Origin: Fimbriimonas ginsengisoli | GTDB lineage: Bacteria; Armatimonadota; Fimbriimonadia; Fimbriimonadales; Fimbriimonadaceae | Assembly: GCA_016179045.1 (NCBI GenBank) | Contig: JACOSL010000022.1 | Span: forward strand, 1-64,000 | DNA length: 64,000 nt | Direction of reading: 5' to 3' | In this document: piece by piece, positions 1 to 8,475 of the stretch | How positions within the stretch are numbered: the first letter of the stretch is position 1 | Layout of the letters: each line of letters begins with the position of its first letter | Position numbers and translations under genes: made by a program | Notes under the pieces: generated by a model | Database searches by the model: none | What the model was told of the DNA's origin: nothing | The model's input: only the letters and a program-made list of their open reading frames with translations

Positions 1-309
1 CTTGCAGGGATTTATGGGGGGGACTGGTTCGACACGGGCACGCTCGATTCGTTCCTTGCGAGCACGTCCTTTCTCTTGCGGGGCGGCCAGAGCATTGAGG
101 GGCGCGTAACGGGCAGGATTGGGAAGAACGTGGCGATCGGAGAAGAAGCAGAGGTGCAATGCGAATCGATCGAGGATTCGGTGGTGCTGTCAGAAGCAAG
201 GGTGAAGGTGGTGGGCGCCATTCGGCACGCCCTGATCGGCGGGGCGGTGAATCGGCAGAGCGACGTGATCGGCGAGCGAGTGTTCGGGGAGGAGGCCCTC
301 GCCGGATGA
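1..309 (+). CDS. Nucleotidyltransferase, C-terminal part (sugar-1-phosphate nucleotidylyltransferase family)
   Basis: Truncated at the left edge; about 102 C-terminal residues are visible. The segment begins with a GGDWFDTGTLDSFLAS stretch, resembling the conserved 'W.DTG....L..A' end of the catalytic domain of glucose-1-phosphate thymidylyl/mannose-1-phosphate guanylyltransferase enzymes. It is followed by repeated I-G-x-x-V type hexapeptides (residues about 32-85), expected for a left-handed beta-helix. The enzyme would activate a hexose-1-phosphate with an NTP for cell-surface glycan synthesis; which sugar and nucleotide cannot be told from this fragment. It overlaps the next gene by four bases (ATGA), so the two are translationally coupled. 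Confidence 0.7.
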   Translation, partial: LAGIYGGDWFDTGTLDSFLASTSFLLRGGQSIEGRVTGRIGKNVAIGEEAEVQCESIEDSVVLSEARVKVVGAIRHALIGGAVNRQSDVIGERVFGEEALAG

Positions 310-836
310 GGCTGTGCTTTTCTTGCGCCCTCGGCGTCTTGATGCTCGCCGGGTGCGAGCCGCGCGATCGGGATGAGGCGGCCAGTCAAGGCACGAAGGC
401 GCTTAAGCAAGTTGCGAGCGCCGCGCAGGACGCTTGGGCGGCGGCGAGCCGCCAATTCGGAAAGCTTAAAGACACCGATCCTAAGGAGGCCTTAGAGGCG
501 GCGCGGAAGCAGGCGGAGAGCGCGCGTGACCGCATTCAGGCGGTCGCGACCACGCCGGAAAACCGCAAGCGGCTGGCGGCGGCACAAGCGGAGATCGCCC
601 GACTCAAGGCGGCCATGGATGTGCAATCGCTGCAGGCTCAGTGGAAGGGGGCGGTCGAGAAGGCGCAAGCCGAGGGCAAAGTGGCCAAGGTCTCGGTTGA
701 AGACGCGAGTCGCAAGTTGACGCAGATCGACCAAAGCTTCCGTTCGATCAGCGACCAACTCGCAGAGGCGCGCCGCATCTACGAGGGCGCGGCCGAGAAG
801 TTGCGCCGCGCCTTGCGCGAGATCGATCAGCCTTGA
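306..836 (+). CDS. Lipoprotein with long helical/coiled-coil body
   Basis: The 176-residue product starts at the ATG that shares ATGA with the upstream stop. An N-terminal hydrophobic stretch ends in the lipobox LMLAGC (Cys about residue 17), so it should be cleaved and lipidated by signal peptidase II. The remainder is Ala/Lys/Glu/Gln-rich, with heptad-like patterning from about residue 60 to 170 and no cysteines, consistent with an extended coiled coil in the periplasm. No family is recognised. Coupling to a nucleotidyltransferase suggests an envelope role, but that is inference only. Confidence 0.75.
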   Translation: MRLCFSCALGVLMLAGCEPRDRDEAASQGTKALKQVASAAQDAWAAASRQFGKLKDTDPKEALEAARKQAESARDRIQAVATTPENRKRLAAAQAEIARLKAAMDVQSLQAQWKGAVEKAQAEGKVAKVSVEDASRKLTQIDQSFRSISDQLAEARRIYEGAAEKLRRALREIDQP

Positions 837-848
837 CAAGATGACAAA

Positions 849-892
849 GACGACGGGGACGAGCCAGAGGCGCGTCCCCGTAAATCGTCGTC
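849..892. terminator. Interrupted hairpin between convergent genes
   Basis: The inner stem GGGGACG (855-861) pairs with CGTCCCC (873-879), and the outer GACGAC (849-854) pairs with GTCGTC (887-892) across a bulge. It lies between two converging lipoprotein genes and could terminate both, but there is no U-tract on either side, so function is uncertain. Confidence 0.4.
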
Positions 893-902
893 AACGGGAT
901 GG

Positions 903-1043
903 CTAGCCGCCGGGTGCCTTGGCGTCGGCCCCAGCCTTCGCCCCCTTGTCCGCAGGTGCGGTCGTGTCGCTCCCGCCGCCACAGCCCGCAAGCAGCACGC
1001 CGAACGCGGCGAGCACCGTCAGGATGGTAAGAACCTTCTTCAC
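903..1043 (-). CDS. Very small lipoprotein
   Basis: A 46-residue product beginning at GTG (1043). This start was chosen over an upstream in-frame one because GGAGG lies 10 nt before it and because the peptide then begins with basic residues (VKKV), followed by a hydrophobic run and the lipobox LLAGC (Cys21). The mature part is only about 25 residues, rich in Gly, Ala, Lys and Asp (GGGSDTTAPADKGAK...), so it is probably a small unstructured lipid-anchored peptide. Function unknown. It lies downstream of ribBA on the same strand, separated by about 165 nt. Confidence 0.65.
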   Translation of the reverse strand: MKKVLTILTVLAAFGVLLAGCGGGSDTTAPADKGAKAGADAKAPGG

Positions 1044-1208
1044 TCTTGTGTGACCTCCATGTTGATTGCCGGTCGGAAACCTGGCAGCGGGCTGGCCCGC
1101 TCTGGGCGTTATACCCATATCCCAGGACCAGCGCCGCTTGCTAGACGAAAATGATCGTCACGTTCGGCTGGTGCTCATCGAATTTGCAAACCACAGCATC
1201 AAATCATG

Positions 1209-2423
1209 CTAAGAGCCCTTGGGGTCGGGCATCCAGTGGCCAAGCTTTTCGCGCTTGGTGTCGATGTAGCGCGCCCGGGGCTCGGCGTGCTCGGCGAGCA
1301 GGGGCACATGCTCGACGATTTCCAGGCCGTAGCCTTGGAGTCCAGACACCTTCTTTGGGTTGTTGGTCAAGAGCCACAGCTTGCGCAAGCCAAGGTCGGC
1401 AAGCACCTGGGCGCCGAGGCCGTAGTCGCGCAGGTCGGCCTTGAAGCCGAGCGCGTGGTTAGCCTCGACTGTGTCCATCCCCTTGTCTTGCAGCTCATAG
1501 GCCCGCAGCTTGTTCATGAGGCCAATGCCGCGTCCCTCCTGGGCGACGTAGAGCAGCACGCCGCGGCCCTCCTTCTCGATTTGGTCGAGCGCCATCTCGA
1601 GCTGATCGCCGCAATCGCATCGAAGCGAGCCGAGCAGGTCGCCGGTCAGACAGCTCGAATGGATCCTTGCGAGCACTGGCTCCTCGGTGCACACGTCGCC
1701 CTTGACGAGCGCCACGTAGGGCTGGGCATCGACACTTGTCTCATAGGCGAAGAGTTGGAAGTGGCCGAATTTGCTGGGAAAGTCGATCGGGCCCGCCACG
1801 CGGTTTACGAGCCGCTCGGTCTTGCGGCGATAAGCGATCAGGTCGGCGATGGTGACTATCTTCAGGCCGTGTCGCCCGACGTATTCCATCAGGTCGTCGA
1901 GCCTCATCATCGTGCCGTCCTGCGCGACGATTTCGCATCCGACCGCTACCTGTTTGAATCCGGCCAGCAAGCATAGATCGACCCCTGCCTCGGTATGGCC
2001 GGCGCGGCGTAGGACTCCGCCCTGCTCGGCCCGGAGCGGGAAGATGTGGCCGGGACGGGCGAGGTCGGCGGGCGTCGCTTTGTCGTCGCAAAACACGGCG
2101 ACCGTGCGCGCGCGGTCGTGGGCGGAAACGCCGGTGGTGGTGCCGTGGAGCGCGTCGACGGTTTCGCCCATGGCGGTGCCGAGGCGAGCCGTATTGTGTT
2201 TGGTCATCATCGGGATGCCCAATGTGGCGAGGCGCTCGGCGGTGGTTGGGATGAACGGCACGCCCCCGCCGTGCTTGATCATGAAGTTCATCGACTCCTG
2301 CGTGCAGGCTTCGCCCGCCATCAGAAGGTCGCCTTCGTTCTCCCGGTCGGGGTCGTCGACCACCACGACCATGCGGCCGCGTTTGAACTCTTCGATGGCC
2401 TCAGGGATAGAAGCAAATCGCAT
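1209..2423 (-). CDS. ribBA: Bifunctional 3,4-dihydroxy-2-butanone-4-phosphate synthase / GTP cyclohydrolase II
   Basis: A 404-residue fusion supplying both precursors of riboflavin. RibB half (about 1-200): acidic motif DDPDRENEGD (23-32), TTTGVSAHDR (about 95-104), and the RPGHIFPL and GHTEAGVDL segments that form the ribulose-5-phosphate site. RibA half (about 205-404): zinc ligands Cys258, Cys269 and Cys271 in SSCLTGDLLGSLRCDCGDQ, then AQEGRGIGL and the TNNPKK region. Length is typical of the family. One oddity is that residues 50-58 read KHGGGVPFI where most RibB proteins have an ARGLIC-like segment. A TAGAAT box lies 9 nt before the ATG and no Shine-Dalgarno is evident. No FMN riboswitch was found upstream. 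ribE lies 12 kb away on the other strand, so riboflavin genes are dispersed. Confidence 0.97.
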   Translation of the reverse strand: MRFASIPEAIEEFKRGRMVVVVDDPDRENEGDLLMAGEACTQESMNFMIKHGGGVPFIPTTAERLATLGIPMMTKHNTARLGTAMGETVDALHGTTTGVSAHDRARTVAVFCDDKATPADLARPGHIFPLRAEQGGVLRRAGHTEAGVDLCLLAGFKQVAVGCEIVAQDGTMMRLDDLMEYVGRHGLKIVTIADLIAYRRKTERLVNRVAGPIDFPSKFGHFQLFAYETSVDAQPYVALVKGDVCTEEPVLARIHSSCLTGDLLGSLRCDCGDQLEMALDQIEKEGRGVLLYVAQEGRGIGLMNKLRAYELQDKGMDTVEANHALGFKADLRDYGLGAQVLADLGLRKLWLLTNNPKKVSGLQGYGLEIVEHVPLLAEHAEPRARYIDTKREKLGHWMPDPKGS

Positions 2424-2432
2424 CTCAGGTTC

Positions 2433-2438
2433 ATTCTA
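2433..2438 (-). promoter_or_regulatory. Probable -10 box of ribBA
   Basis: TAGAAT on the minus strand, 9 nt before the ribBA ATG, implying a leaderless or near-leaderless transcript. A TTGACA lies upstream at 20 nt spacing, which is longer than ideal. Confidence 0.5.
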
Positions 2439-2483
2439 CGCTAGGTGGCCCCGGCATGTGTCAATGGGTGAGCCTAGGGCGCA

Positions 2484-2951
2484 TCAGCCCATCGAACCAA
2501 CGAGCCAAAGCAAGAAGCCGAGACCCAGGATCAACACGCAAAGATTAAATATGACCGCGGCCCGAGCGCCGCCCTCGCCCTTCTTCTGAGCTCTAAGCGC
2601 GAAGTACAGGCCGATAGACCCGCCAAGGATCGGCCCTCCGCACGAACATAAGAAGATGGAGCCCGCTCCGCTCACCCAGGCGATGATCAGGTCGTTCGAG
2701 GACCGCGGCTGGCTCTGGCTGGCCCCGAACCGCCCTGCTCGTGGGTAGGCGGCGTAGGGCCGGTCATCGGACGTCGCGTAACCCTCGAAGAGCCCAGGGA
2801 TTGCGGCGGCGGGAATCTGTGCGCCGTTCGGGTCGATCAGCAGGGTGGCGGGGGTGAGCCGCCCGTCGATCGCCCACTGGCGCAGGCCGTCGAGGTCGGC
2901 GGGGCCGTAGATCTTGCCGTCGTGCGCGATTACCGAATAGCGAGCTTCCAT
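2484..2951 (-). CDS. GYF_2-domain membrane protein
   Basis: A 155-residue protein. The N-terminal part (about 4-45, YSVIAHDGKIYGPADLDGLRQW...) matches the GYF_2/DUF4339 pattern 'W/Y......GPv....l..l...G.l...t.v'. A proline/serine linker follows. The C-terminal half has two hydrophobic helices flanking a short basic loop (ALRAQKKGEGGARAA), like DUF4190 small membrane proteins. The ATG at 2951 was chosen because the domain starts directly after it. It begins 25 nt after the stop of the DUF2339 gene and is probably co-transcribed with it. It would be an inner-membrane protein with a cytoplasmic peptide-binding-like domain; partner unknown. Confidence 0.75.
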   Translation of the reverse strand: MEARYSVIAHDGKIYGPADLDGLRQWAIDGRLTPATLLIDPNGAQIPAAAIPGLFEGYATSDDRPYAAYPRAGRFGASQSQPRSSNDLIIAWVSGAGSIFLCSCGGPILGGSIGLYFALRAQKKGEGGARAAVIFNLCVLILGLGFLLWLVGSMG

Positions 2952-2976
2952 GGAGCGCGGTGAACTCTTGTTTGCG

Positions 2977-4779
2977 CTACGCTGGAGGCTCGACCTCGGT
3001 TGCCGCATCCGGCGCGGAATCCCCCTCCGCCGATTGAGAGGAGCGCCAACGGATAGTCAGGTAGCCGCCCAGCAGCATCACCAAGCCAAGGACCAGGAGC
3101 AGGGCGACCCGGACGAGTTGCTGCACCCCCGCCAGGTCGATTGCGAGTACTTTGTACAGAGTCATGGCGAGCAGGAAATAGCTGGAGTTGCGCAGCGTCG
3201 AGGACTTGTACGCAAGCCCAAGGCCGAGTAGGGCCAGAGCGAACACGGACCAAGCCGCGCTCAGCCCGCCCGACTGTGTGGCATCGCCGCCCGCCCACCT
3301 TGAAACGACAAAGAAGCCCAGGAGGCTTGAGAAGAGCTGAGTGACGGACGCTGAGGCGCCTGCGCGCGTGTGCGCAGCCGCGCCGGCGAGGCACGCGCCG
3401 AGAAGAGCGCCCGCCGCCATCGACTGGCTAACAGCGCCGACAGGCGCCGCGAGCGAGATGAAGGCCGCTGCGCCAAGCGCCAGGTGCGTGCTCGATAGCC
3501 AACACACGTCCCGACGCCGAAAGCCCATCCCGAGCAGTGCAAAGGCAAGCGCGAGACCCGAGAATGCCCAGCCCGCCTGCTCTTGGTTGAGCCCGAACGG
3601 AGGAAGCAGCGTGCCTACGCAGATCGATGTCGCGGCCAGCCATCGCCCGGCCGGGGTCCGTATGCCGCAACCCAAGGCACACGCTACGCCGGCAAGACCG
3701 AAGGAGAATTCATGGATGGCGCCGGGCATGTCCGCCTGGATCAGCCAGGTGGAGACGGCGGCCACGAAGATCACAAGGGACACGAACACCGGCTCTCCAT
3801 CCCCCCAAGAGTCGGACTCCGTCTTGGCGAAAGCGACCGCAAACGTAAGCGCCATGATGTCGGCGTAGGCCACGCGGATCGACCACGAGGCGGGATTGCG
3901 CGAATCGCCCGACAGGAAAGCGACGGCGGTGAGTTCCGCGACGATCCACAGGAGGGCGATCGCACCCCGCCAGCCGTTACGGGAAAGGATCACGAGGGCG
4001 GGAGCGACGATGAGCGCTTCGAGCTCCGCGCTCGCGGTCGTGTCACCTCGCTGAAGGGGCATCCAGGCGGTGACGAAACCTCCCAGGAGGCCGATCCCGA
4101 TGAAAGTGCGCGAGCCGCTCATCGCGCCGTAGAGCATGCTCACCAGGCTCGTCGCCAGGCACAACGCCATCATCTGCTCGGCTGAATAGAGCCCGTGGTA
4201 GAGGTGCCCGGACGCGAAGCTGACGAAAAGCCCGCCCGCGCCCGTGCCCTTTAGCACCTCTCCAAACTGCTCTTGCTCCTTGTGCCGGATCAAGCCGAGC
4301 ACAAGGAAGAACAGGCTGAACGCGATCTCCGCTCCGAAAGCCATCGGCTGCGTGATGTAGCCGGCTTGATAGGCCCATACGCCGAAGAAGGCCAGCGCGG
4401 CGAGCACGAGCCCGGCGCCAACCCTCGGGAGGATTTGCGCGCCGATCACTTGGTCGGTGTCGCGGCCCTGCGTGGGTGCAGCGGGCGGCGGGGGCGGTTC
4501 CGGTTGCGATTCGGGCTCTTCAGCCTCCCATAGATCGACAGGCAGGATCGGCGGCGGGCCGACCTCGAATTGGGGCGGCGGAGCGGGTAGGACGGCCGGC
4601 TCGGAATCGTGCGGTGGGGGTTCGACTGGGACCGGAGGTGGCTCGGGCGGCGCAGCAGGGGTCGTGGGGGCCGCCGCGGGCGGGTCGCGCAGGGCGGCGT
4701 CGATGCTCTTTAGGGTTTCGTCGATGCTCTGCAGCCGCTGCAAGATCGGATCGTTTGCCGGGCCTTCGCTGGAAGTCAT
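2977..4779 (-). CDS. DUF2339 multi-pass membrane protein
   Basis: About 600 residues. The N-terminus carries a short helix (ILQRLQSIDETLKSIDAAL), then a roughly 90-residue region extremely rich in Pro and Glu, then about 16-18 hydrophobic helices. The C-terminal stretch with SSYFLLAMTLYKVLAIDLAG followed by an RV..LL.LGL.ML.GGYL helix is characteristic of DUF2339 polytopic membrane proteins, whose function is unknown. The ATG at 4779 (MTSSEG) is preferred, with AGGTG about 5 nt upstream; an in-frame ATG at 4800 is possible. Transcribed just after a polysaccharide deacetylase gene (39 nt gap) and before the GYF_2 gene, so this may be an envelope operon. Confidence 0.85.
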   Translation of the reverse strand: MTSSEGPANDPILQRLQSIDETLKSIDAALRDPPAAAPTTPAAPPEPPPVPVEPPPHDSEPAVLPAPPPQFEVGPPPILPVDLWEAEEPESQPEPPPPPAAPTQGRDTDQVIGAQILPRVGAGLVLAALAFFGVWAYQAGYITQPMAFGAEIAFSLFFLVLGLIRHKEQEQFGEVLKGTGAGGLFVSFASGHLYHGLYSAEQMMALCLATSLVSMLYGAMSGSRTFIGIGLLGGFVTAWMPLQRGDTTASAELEALIVAPALVILSRNGWRGAIALLWIVAELTAVAFLSGDSRNPASWSIRVAYADIMALTFAVAFAKTESDSWGDGEPVFVSLVIFVAAVSTWLIQADMPGAIHEFSFGLAGVACALGCGIRTPAGRWLAATSICVGTLLPPFGLNQEQAGWAFSGLALAFALLGMGFRRRDVCWLSSTHLALGAAAFISLAAPVGAVSQSMAAGALLGACLAGAAAHTRAGASASVTQLFSSLLGFFVVSRWAGGDATQSGGLSAAWSVFALALLGLGLAYKSSTLRNSSYFLLAMTLYKVLAIDLAGVQQLVRVALLLVLGLVMLLGGYLTIRWRSSQSAEGDSAPDAATEVEPPA

Positions 4780-4818
4780 GAGCGCACCTGCCAGCCGCAT
4801 TGTAGGCGAAATCGCGGG

Positions 4819-5646
4819 TCACCTAACGAGTCGGGCAGTTGCGCTGGACTCTAGTTCGCTTACCCTTACAAAGCGAAAGCCTTTCTTCTTGGCGTGCTCG
4901 ATGATCTGGGGCAGAACCAAGAGGGTCTGCTTCGCGCCGTCATGGAGGAGCACGATGCCGCCGTTCGAGAGCCGGTCGAGAGTTCTTTGCGCGATGACCC
5001 CGGTACCGGGGTCGGCGTAGTCGCCCGGATCGTCGGTCCAAAGCACGGTGGTCATGCCGACGTCGCGCCCGGCTCTCACCACACGCGCGTCGTAGTCCCC
5101 ACCGGGCGGGCGGCAGAACGCGGGATACTTGCCGGTGATGGACTTGATGAGGTCGCTGCAGGCCCTATATTCGGTGCGTGCCTCGTGGGTGGGGAGGTGG
5201 GTGAGGGTGACGTGGCTGAAGGTGTGGTTGCCGATCTCGTGGCCTTCGAGGGCCTCGGCATGGACGAGGTCGGGGTCGCGCTCGACCATGAAGCCGATCA
5301 CGAAGAACGTGGCTTTGACCTTCTCCTTGGCGAGGATGGCGAGCAGCGCGCGGGTGGTCTCGGGGTGGGGTCCGTCGTCGAACGTGAGCGCGATGATCTT
5401 CTCACGCGGGTTGCCCCGCATCAGAAGCGGAATCTGGCGACCCCTGCGCTTGTCACGCTCGATTTGGGCGGCGAGCTCCTCGGGGGAGCGGTAGTCCTCC
5501 TGCTGCGCCCTCCGCCAGTAGGAATCGAGGCGGTCTTCACGAGCGGGGTTGAAGACCCCGGGCCGATGGGCTACGTGCGGCCCGGGCGCCGTGATCTTGA
5601 CCTGCGACGCGGCCAGTAGGATGGGGAGGAGGAAGATGGCGACCAT
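4819..5646 (-). CDS. Polysaccharide deacetylase (NodB homology domain)
   Basis: A 275-residue secreted or membrane-anchored hydrolase of carbohydrate esterase family 4. An N-terminal hydrophobic segment (residues 1-14) serves as signal or anchor. A basic linker precedes the catalytic domain. NodB motifs are intact: TFDDG (88-92, catalytic Asp and metal-binding Asp), HEIGNHTFSH (136-145, two metal-binding His), RPPGGDY (179-185), a W-T-D-D segment and LLHDG near 240. It probably removes N-acetyl groups from peptidoglycan or a surface polysaccharide; substrate not determinable. Head-to-head with the FMN reductase gene across 68 bp, and first gene of a probable operon with the DUF2339 and GYF_2 genes. 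Confidence 0.92.
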   Translation of the reverse strand: MVAIFLLPILLAASQVKITAPGPHVAHRPGVFNPAREDRLDSYWRRAQQEDYRSPEELAAQIERDKRRGRQIPLLMRGNPREKIIALTFDDGPHPETTRALLAILAKEKVKATFFVIGFMVERDPDLVHAEALEGHEIGNHTFSHVTLTHLPTHEARTEYRACSDLIKSITGKYPAFCRPPGGDYDARVVRAGRDVGMTTVLWTDDPGDYADPGTGVIAQRTLDRLSNGGIVLLHDGAKQTLLVLPQIIEHAKKKGFRFVRVSELESSATARLVR

Positions 5647-5702
5647 CGAGGTAGGGACGAGCGGGTTGGCGCTTGGGGCCGCTCTTGCCGTGCCATCTGG
5701 TG

Positions 5703-5708
5703 TAGCCT
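5703..5708 (+). promoter_or_regulatory. Probable -10 box of the FMN reductase gene
   Basis: TAGCCT, 6 nt before a GTG start with no Shine-Dalgarno between them; fits the leaderless pattern seen repeatedly in this window. Confidence 0.4.
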
Positions 5709-5714
5709 TGGCGT

Positions 5715-6272
5715 GTGAGCAAGAGCCACAAAGTCGCCGTTCTCGTCGGAAGCCTGCGCAAGGGCGCCTACAGCAGGATGACGGCGAATGCCCTCATCGC
5801 ACTTGCGCCGCCGTCGCTCTCGCTCGAGATACTCGAAATCGGGCAGTTACCGCTCTACAACCAGGACCTCGACGAGTCACCGCCGGCGGCGTGGTTGGAG
5901 TTCCGGGAGCGCGTGGGGCAAGCCGAGGCGTTCTTGTTCGTGACTCCCGAGTACAACCGCTCGATGCCCGCGGCGATGAAGAACGCTATCGACGTCGCCT
6001 CGCGGCCCTACGGGCAGAGCGCTTGGAAGGGCAAGCCGGGGGCGGTGGTGAGTGTGTCGCCTGGCGCGATGGGCGGATTCGGAGCGAATCACCACCTGCG
6101 CCAGTCGCTCGTGTTCCTCGACGTGCCGACGATGTCGGTGCCGGAGGTGTACCTCGGGGGCGCGTCGAAGCTGTTCGACGAAGAGGGGCGGCTAATCGTG
6201 GACGCCACGCGGCAGTACTTGGAGAAGTTCATGGCCGCGTTCGCGGCTTGGGTTGGGAAGCTCGCTTCATAG
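5715..6272 (+). CDS. NAD(P)H-dependent FMN reductase family protein
   Basis: A 185-residue flavodoxin-like fold protein. The FMN phosphate loop GSLRKGAYSRMTANAL (about 12-27) and the TPEYNRSMPAAMKNAID signature (about 77-93) place it in the NADPH-dependent FMN reductase / chromate-quinone reductase (ChrR, YieF, azoreductase) family. Length is normal. It would reduce quinones or other electrophiles with FMN as prosthetic group in the cytoplasm; physiological substrate unknown. GTG start with a -10-like TAGCCT 6 nt upstream. Monocistronic: it is followed by an oppositely oriented tRNA. Confidence 0.93.
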   Translation: MSKSHKVAVLVGSLRKGAYSRMTANALIALAPPSLSLEILEIGQLPLYNQDLDESPPAAWLEFRERVGQAEAFLFVTPEYNRSMPAAMKNAIDVASRPYGQSAWKGKPGAVVSVSPGAMGGFGANHHLRQSLVFLDVPTMSVPEVYLGGASKLFDEEGRLIVDATRQYLEKFMAAFAAWVGKLAS

Positions 6273-6310
6273 GCCAGCGCATCATGCCACGACAAGTAGC
6301 CTGGCGGTCG

Positions 6311-6399
<89 letters not shown>

Positions 6400-6408
6400 G
6401 AGGGCGGA

Positions 6409-8475
6409 TTATGGCGCGGATGCGAGCCGCGATGCCACCGCCTCGACGCCCATCGGGCCTCGGGCGGACTGTTTCGAAACCCAGTACGCACCCGGTGCTC
6501 GCCCGCGCAGACCGGGCGCGACGGGGCCGAAAGCGGGTGCCACGAAGGCGGTCGGGGCGAGAGTAGCAAGGCGGTCGGCCAGCGCCTGGGCATCGGGCCC
6601 GACCGTGATCGCATAACCATTCCGCCGAATGTCGGCGAGCGCGCATGACGCGCCCGAAGCCTCGATGCTCATCAAAGGGCTGGTCGGGGCGCACAGCAGC
6701 CCGCCCAAGCGCGAGGCGACCGCGTTCGCCGCCTGGGTTTCGCGGGTCGAGTCCTTGCCTCCTGACAGAAGGCGGCCATAAGACGTGTTCAGGCGGACTA
6801 TCATCGCGGTGGCTGATTCGGAGACGTTGTCGGCAATCTCGGGAACGGATGGGGCTCCGCCTGCGGAAGGCCTTGAGAGTATGAAGACGCCCGGCGCGTC
6901 GCCGGCGAAGAGCGTTCGCGCCCGGCGCAGAACGGCCAAGCCGCTCTGCAACGTCACCACTCGGCCGGTGGCGAGATAGCCCTGGAGGGCGGCGTCGGCA
7001 TAGGCGAAGTAATCGCGCAGGTCGGCATCGCCGCCAGATGGGGCGAGGGAATGGGCCACGTCGTCGCCGGATCGGAAGGCTTCGAGTCGGTCGAGGAGGG
7101 CAAGAGCGTGCTCCAAACGCGGTTGATCCCCCCAGAGACGGGCCGCTTCGATAAGCCGCGCCGCCGCCAGCCCGTTCACCGCCATCAGCTTGGGGTTGGC
7201 GTACTTCGGGGGGCCGGGGGCATCGGCGCGAAGAAGATCGAGGACAGAATCCAACCACACACGGTTCGTAGCCAGCGCCTCGGGATCGGCCAGCCTCGGA
7301 ACCGCCTGCGGGTTGGCGCGGACGTCGAGCCCCAGCACCGCCCTTACCCGGTCGCGCTCCTTTGCATCCGGGACGATCGCGTAGAGCCGTTGCGGCGAAA
7401 AGCTCGAGCGGCGGCTTCTCGCGCGCGGACCCTCATCGCCGATCCGGCAGCCATACACCAGCCCATCCGAATCGAGAAACTCGCCGAGCAGAGAATCGAA
7501 GCCGCGCCGCGCGATCTCGGTGGCGAGACCGTCGTTCGCGAGCCGGCCGTAGAGGGCGAGCGCGCTCACCAGTTCGGCTTGAACCGTCGCAACTTTATCG
7601 AACTCAACCTGCTTCCAGTCGGCGGAGGCCGCCTGGCGGAAGAATCCGCCATCGACCCAATCCACTATGGGTGAGCGGAGCATCGGCCCGACCGCCCGGC
7701 GCGCCGCGTCGAGCCGGCCATTGGCGAGCAGGAGCCGAATGGCGATGGGGCTGGGCCGTTGCGCTCCGCCTTGGGGGAACCCGCCGTTGGCGGGATCGAT
7801 CTTGCCTTCAAGCGCGTCGAGAGCCGCCACCACTGCGGCTTGCTTCATCTCGCCCGGTTCTGATTCCGCTTGATCCGTGGCTTGAGCCTGGGCCAGTTTC
7901 GACGGGACGCCGGGCGAGGCACGCAACTCTTCGAAGCCCCTGCGCGCTTGGACTAGGCGCGCGAGCAGCTCCCGGCGATCGAATTTCGGCTCGCCAGGTA
8001 CGCGTCCGATGAAGTCGAAGGGCTTCCCTTCAGGATCGAGAATCCAGATCTGCATGCCGACTTCAAATGGCACGTCCAGCCTGAGGCGCGAAACGGGCAG
8101 GAACGCGTTGAGCCAGTCGGGGCGGTCCTGGCCGTCGACGCGAATACACAGGAAGCTGCGGTCGAGATAGTTCTGGATCTGGCTGCCGGAGAGGCATTCG
8201 TGATCGAGATCGCGCGCGGCTTTGCACCAGCTTGCCGCGATCATGAGCAGGATGGGCCGGTCGAGGCGTCGCGCCTCGGCGAAAGCCTCGGGCGAGGCGG
8301 TACGCCAGTCGATCCGCTGCCCGGCCGCCGCGCGGAGGGATTCGGAAGCTTCCGCGCCGAGTCGGTTGAGCTTCGGGGGCGGGATCGCGGGCTGCAAGAT
8401 TCGTGCGGCGAGCCCGGCAAGCGCGAGTACGCCGACCACGGCTGCGGTCACCGCGAACGCGGGGCGGAACGTCAT
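6409..8475 (-). CDS. DUF255/YyaL-like protein with degenerate thioredoxin motif
   Basis: A 688-residue protein starting at ATG 8475, with a TTG one codon earlier as alternative. An N-terminal membrane anchor (about 7-27) is followed by a thioredoxin-like domain. IDWRTASPEAFAEARRLDRPI...RVDGQDRPD aligns by eye with the DUF255 pattern 'vdW..W..eAf..A....kPI......VDreerPD'. The family normally has a CHWCHVM redox motif; here the equivalent stretch is SWCKAARDLDHE (about 83-94), with a single Cys, so classic dithiol chemistry is lost. The rest (about 200-688) is Ala/Leu/Arg-rich helical sequence compatible with the alpha/alpha barrel of YyaL/SSP411 proteins. Function unknown. The stop lies 9 nt before tRNA-Ser. 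Confidence 0.75.
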   Translation of the reverse strand: MTFRPAFAVTAAVVGVLALAGLAARILQPAIPPPKLNRLGAEASESLRAAAGQRIDWRTASPEAFAEARRLDRPILLMIAASWCKAARDLDHECLSGSQIQNYLDRSFLCIRVDGQDRPDWLNAFLPVSRLRLDVPFEVGMQIWILDPEGKPFDFIGRVPGEPKFDRRELLARLVQARRGFEELRASPGVPSKLAQAQATDQAESEPGEMKQAAVVAALDALEGKIDPANGGFPQGGAQRPSPIAIRLLLANGRLDAARRAVGPMLRSPIVDWVDGGFFRQAASADWKQVEFDKVATVQAELVSALALYGRLANDGLATEIARRGFDSLLGEFLDSDGLVYGCRIGDEGPRARSRRSSFSPQRLYAIVPDAKERDRVRAVLGLDVRANPQAVPRLADPEALATNRVWLDSVLDLLRADAPGPPKYANPKLMAVNGLAAARLIEAARLWGDQPRLEHALALLDRLEAFRSGDDVAHSLAPSGGDADLRDYFAYADAALQGYLATGRVVTLQSGLAVLRRARTLFAGDAPGVFILSRPSAGGAPSVPEIADNVSESATAMIVRLNTSYGRLLSGGKDSTRETQAANAVASRLGGLLCAPTSPLMSIEASGASCALADIRRNGYAITVGPDAQALADRLATLAPTAFVAPAFGPVAPGLRGRAPGAYWVSKQSARGPMGVEAVASRLASAP

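Noticed and set aside
159-305. Longer start for the first lipoprotein
   Set aside because: It would run antiframe through the nucleotidyltransferase; the ATGA overlap at 306 and the lipobox fix the start.
2424-2483. FMN riboswitch upstream of ribBA
   Set aside because: The gap is only 60 nt and lacks the AGGGTGCAG-type conserved core; a -10 box sits 9 nt from the start.
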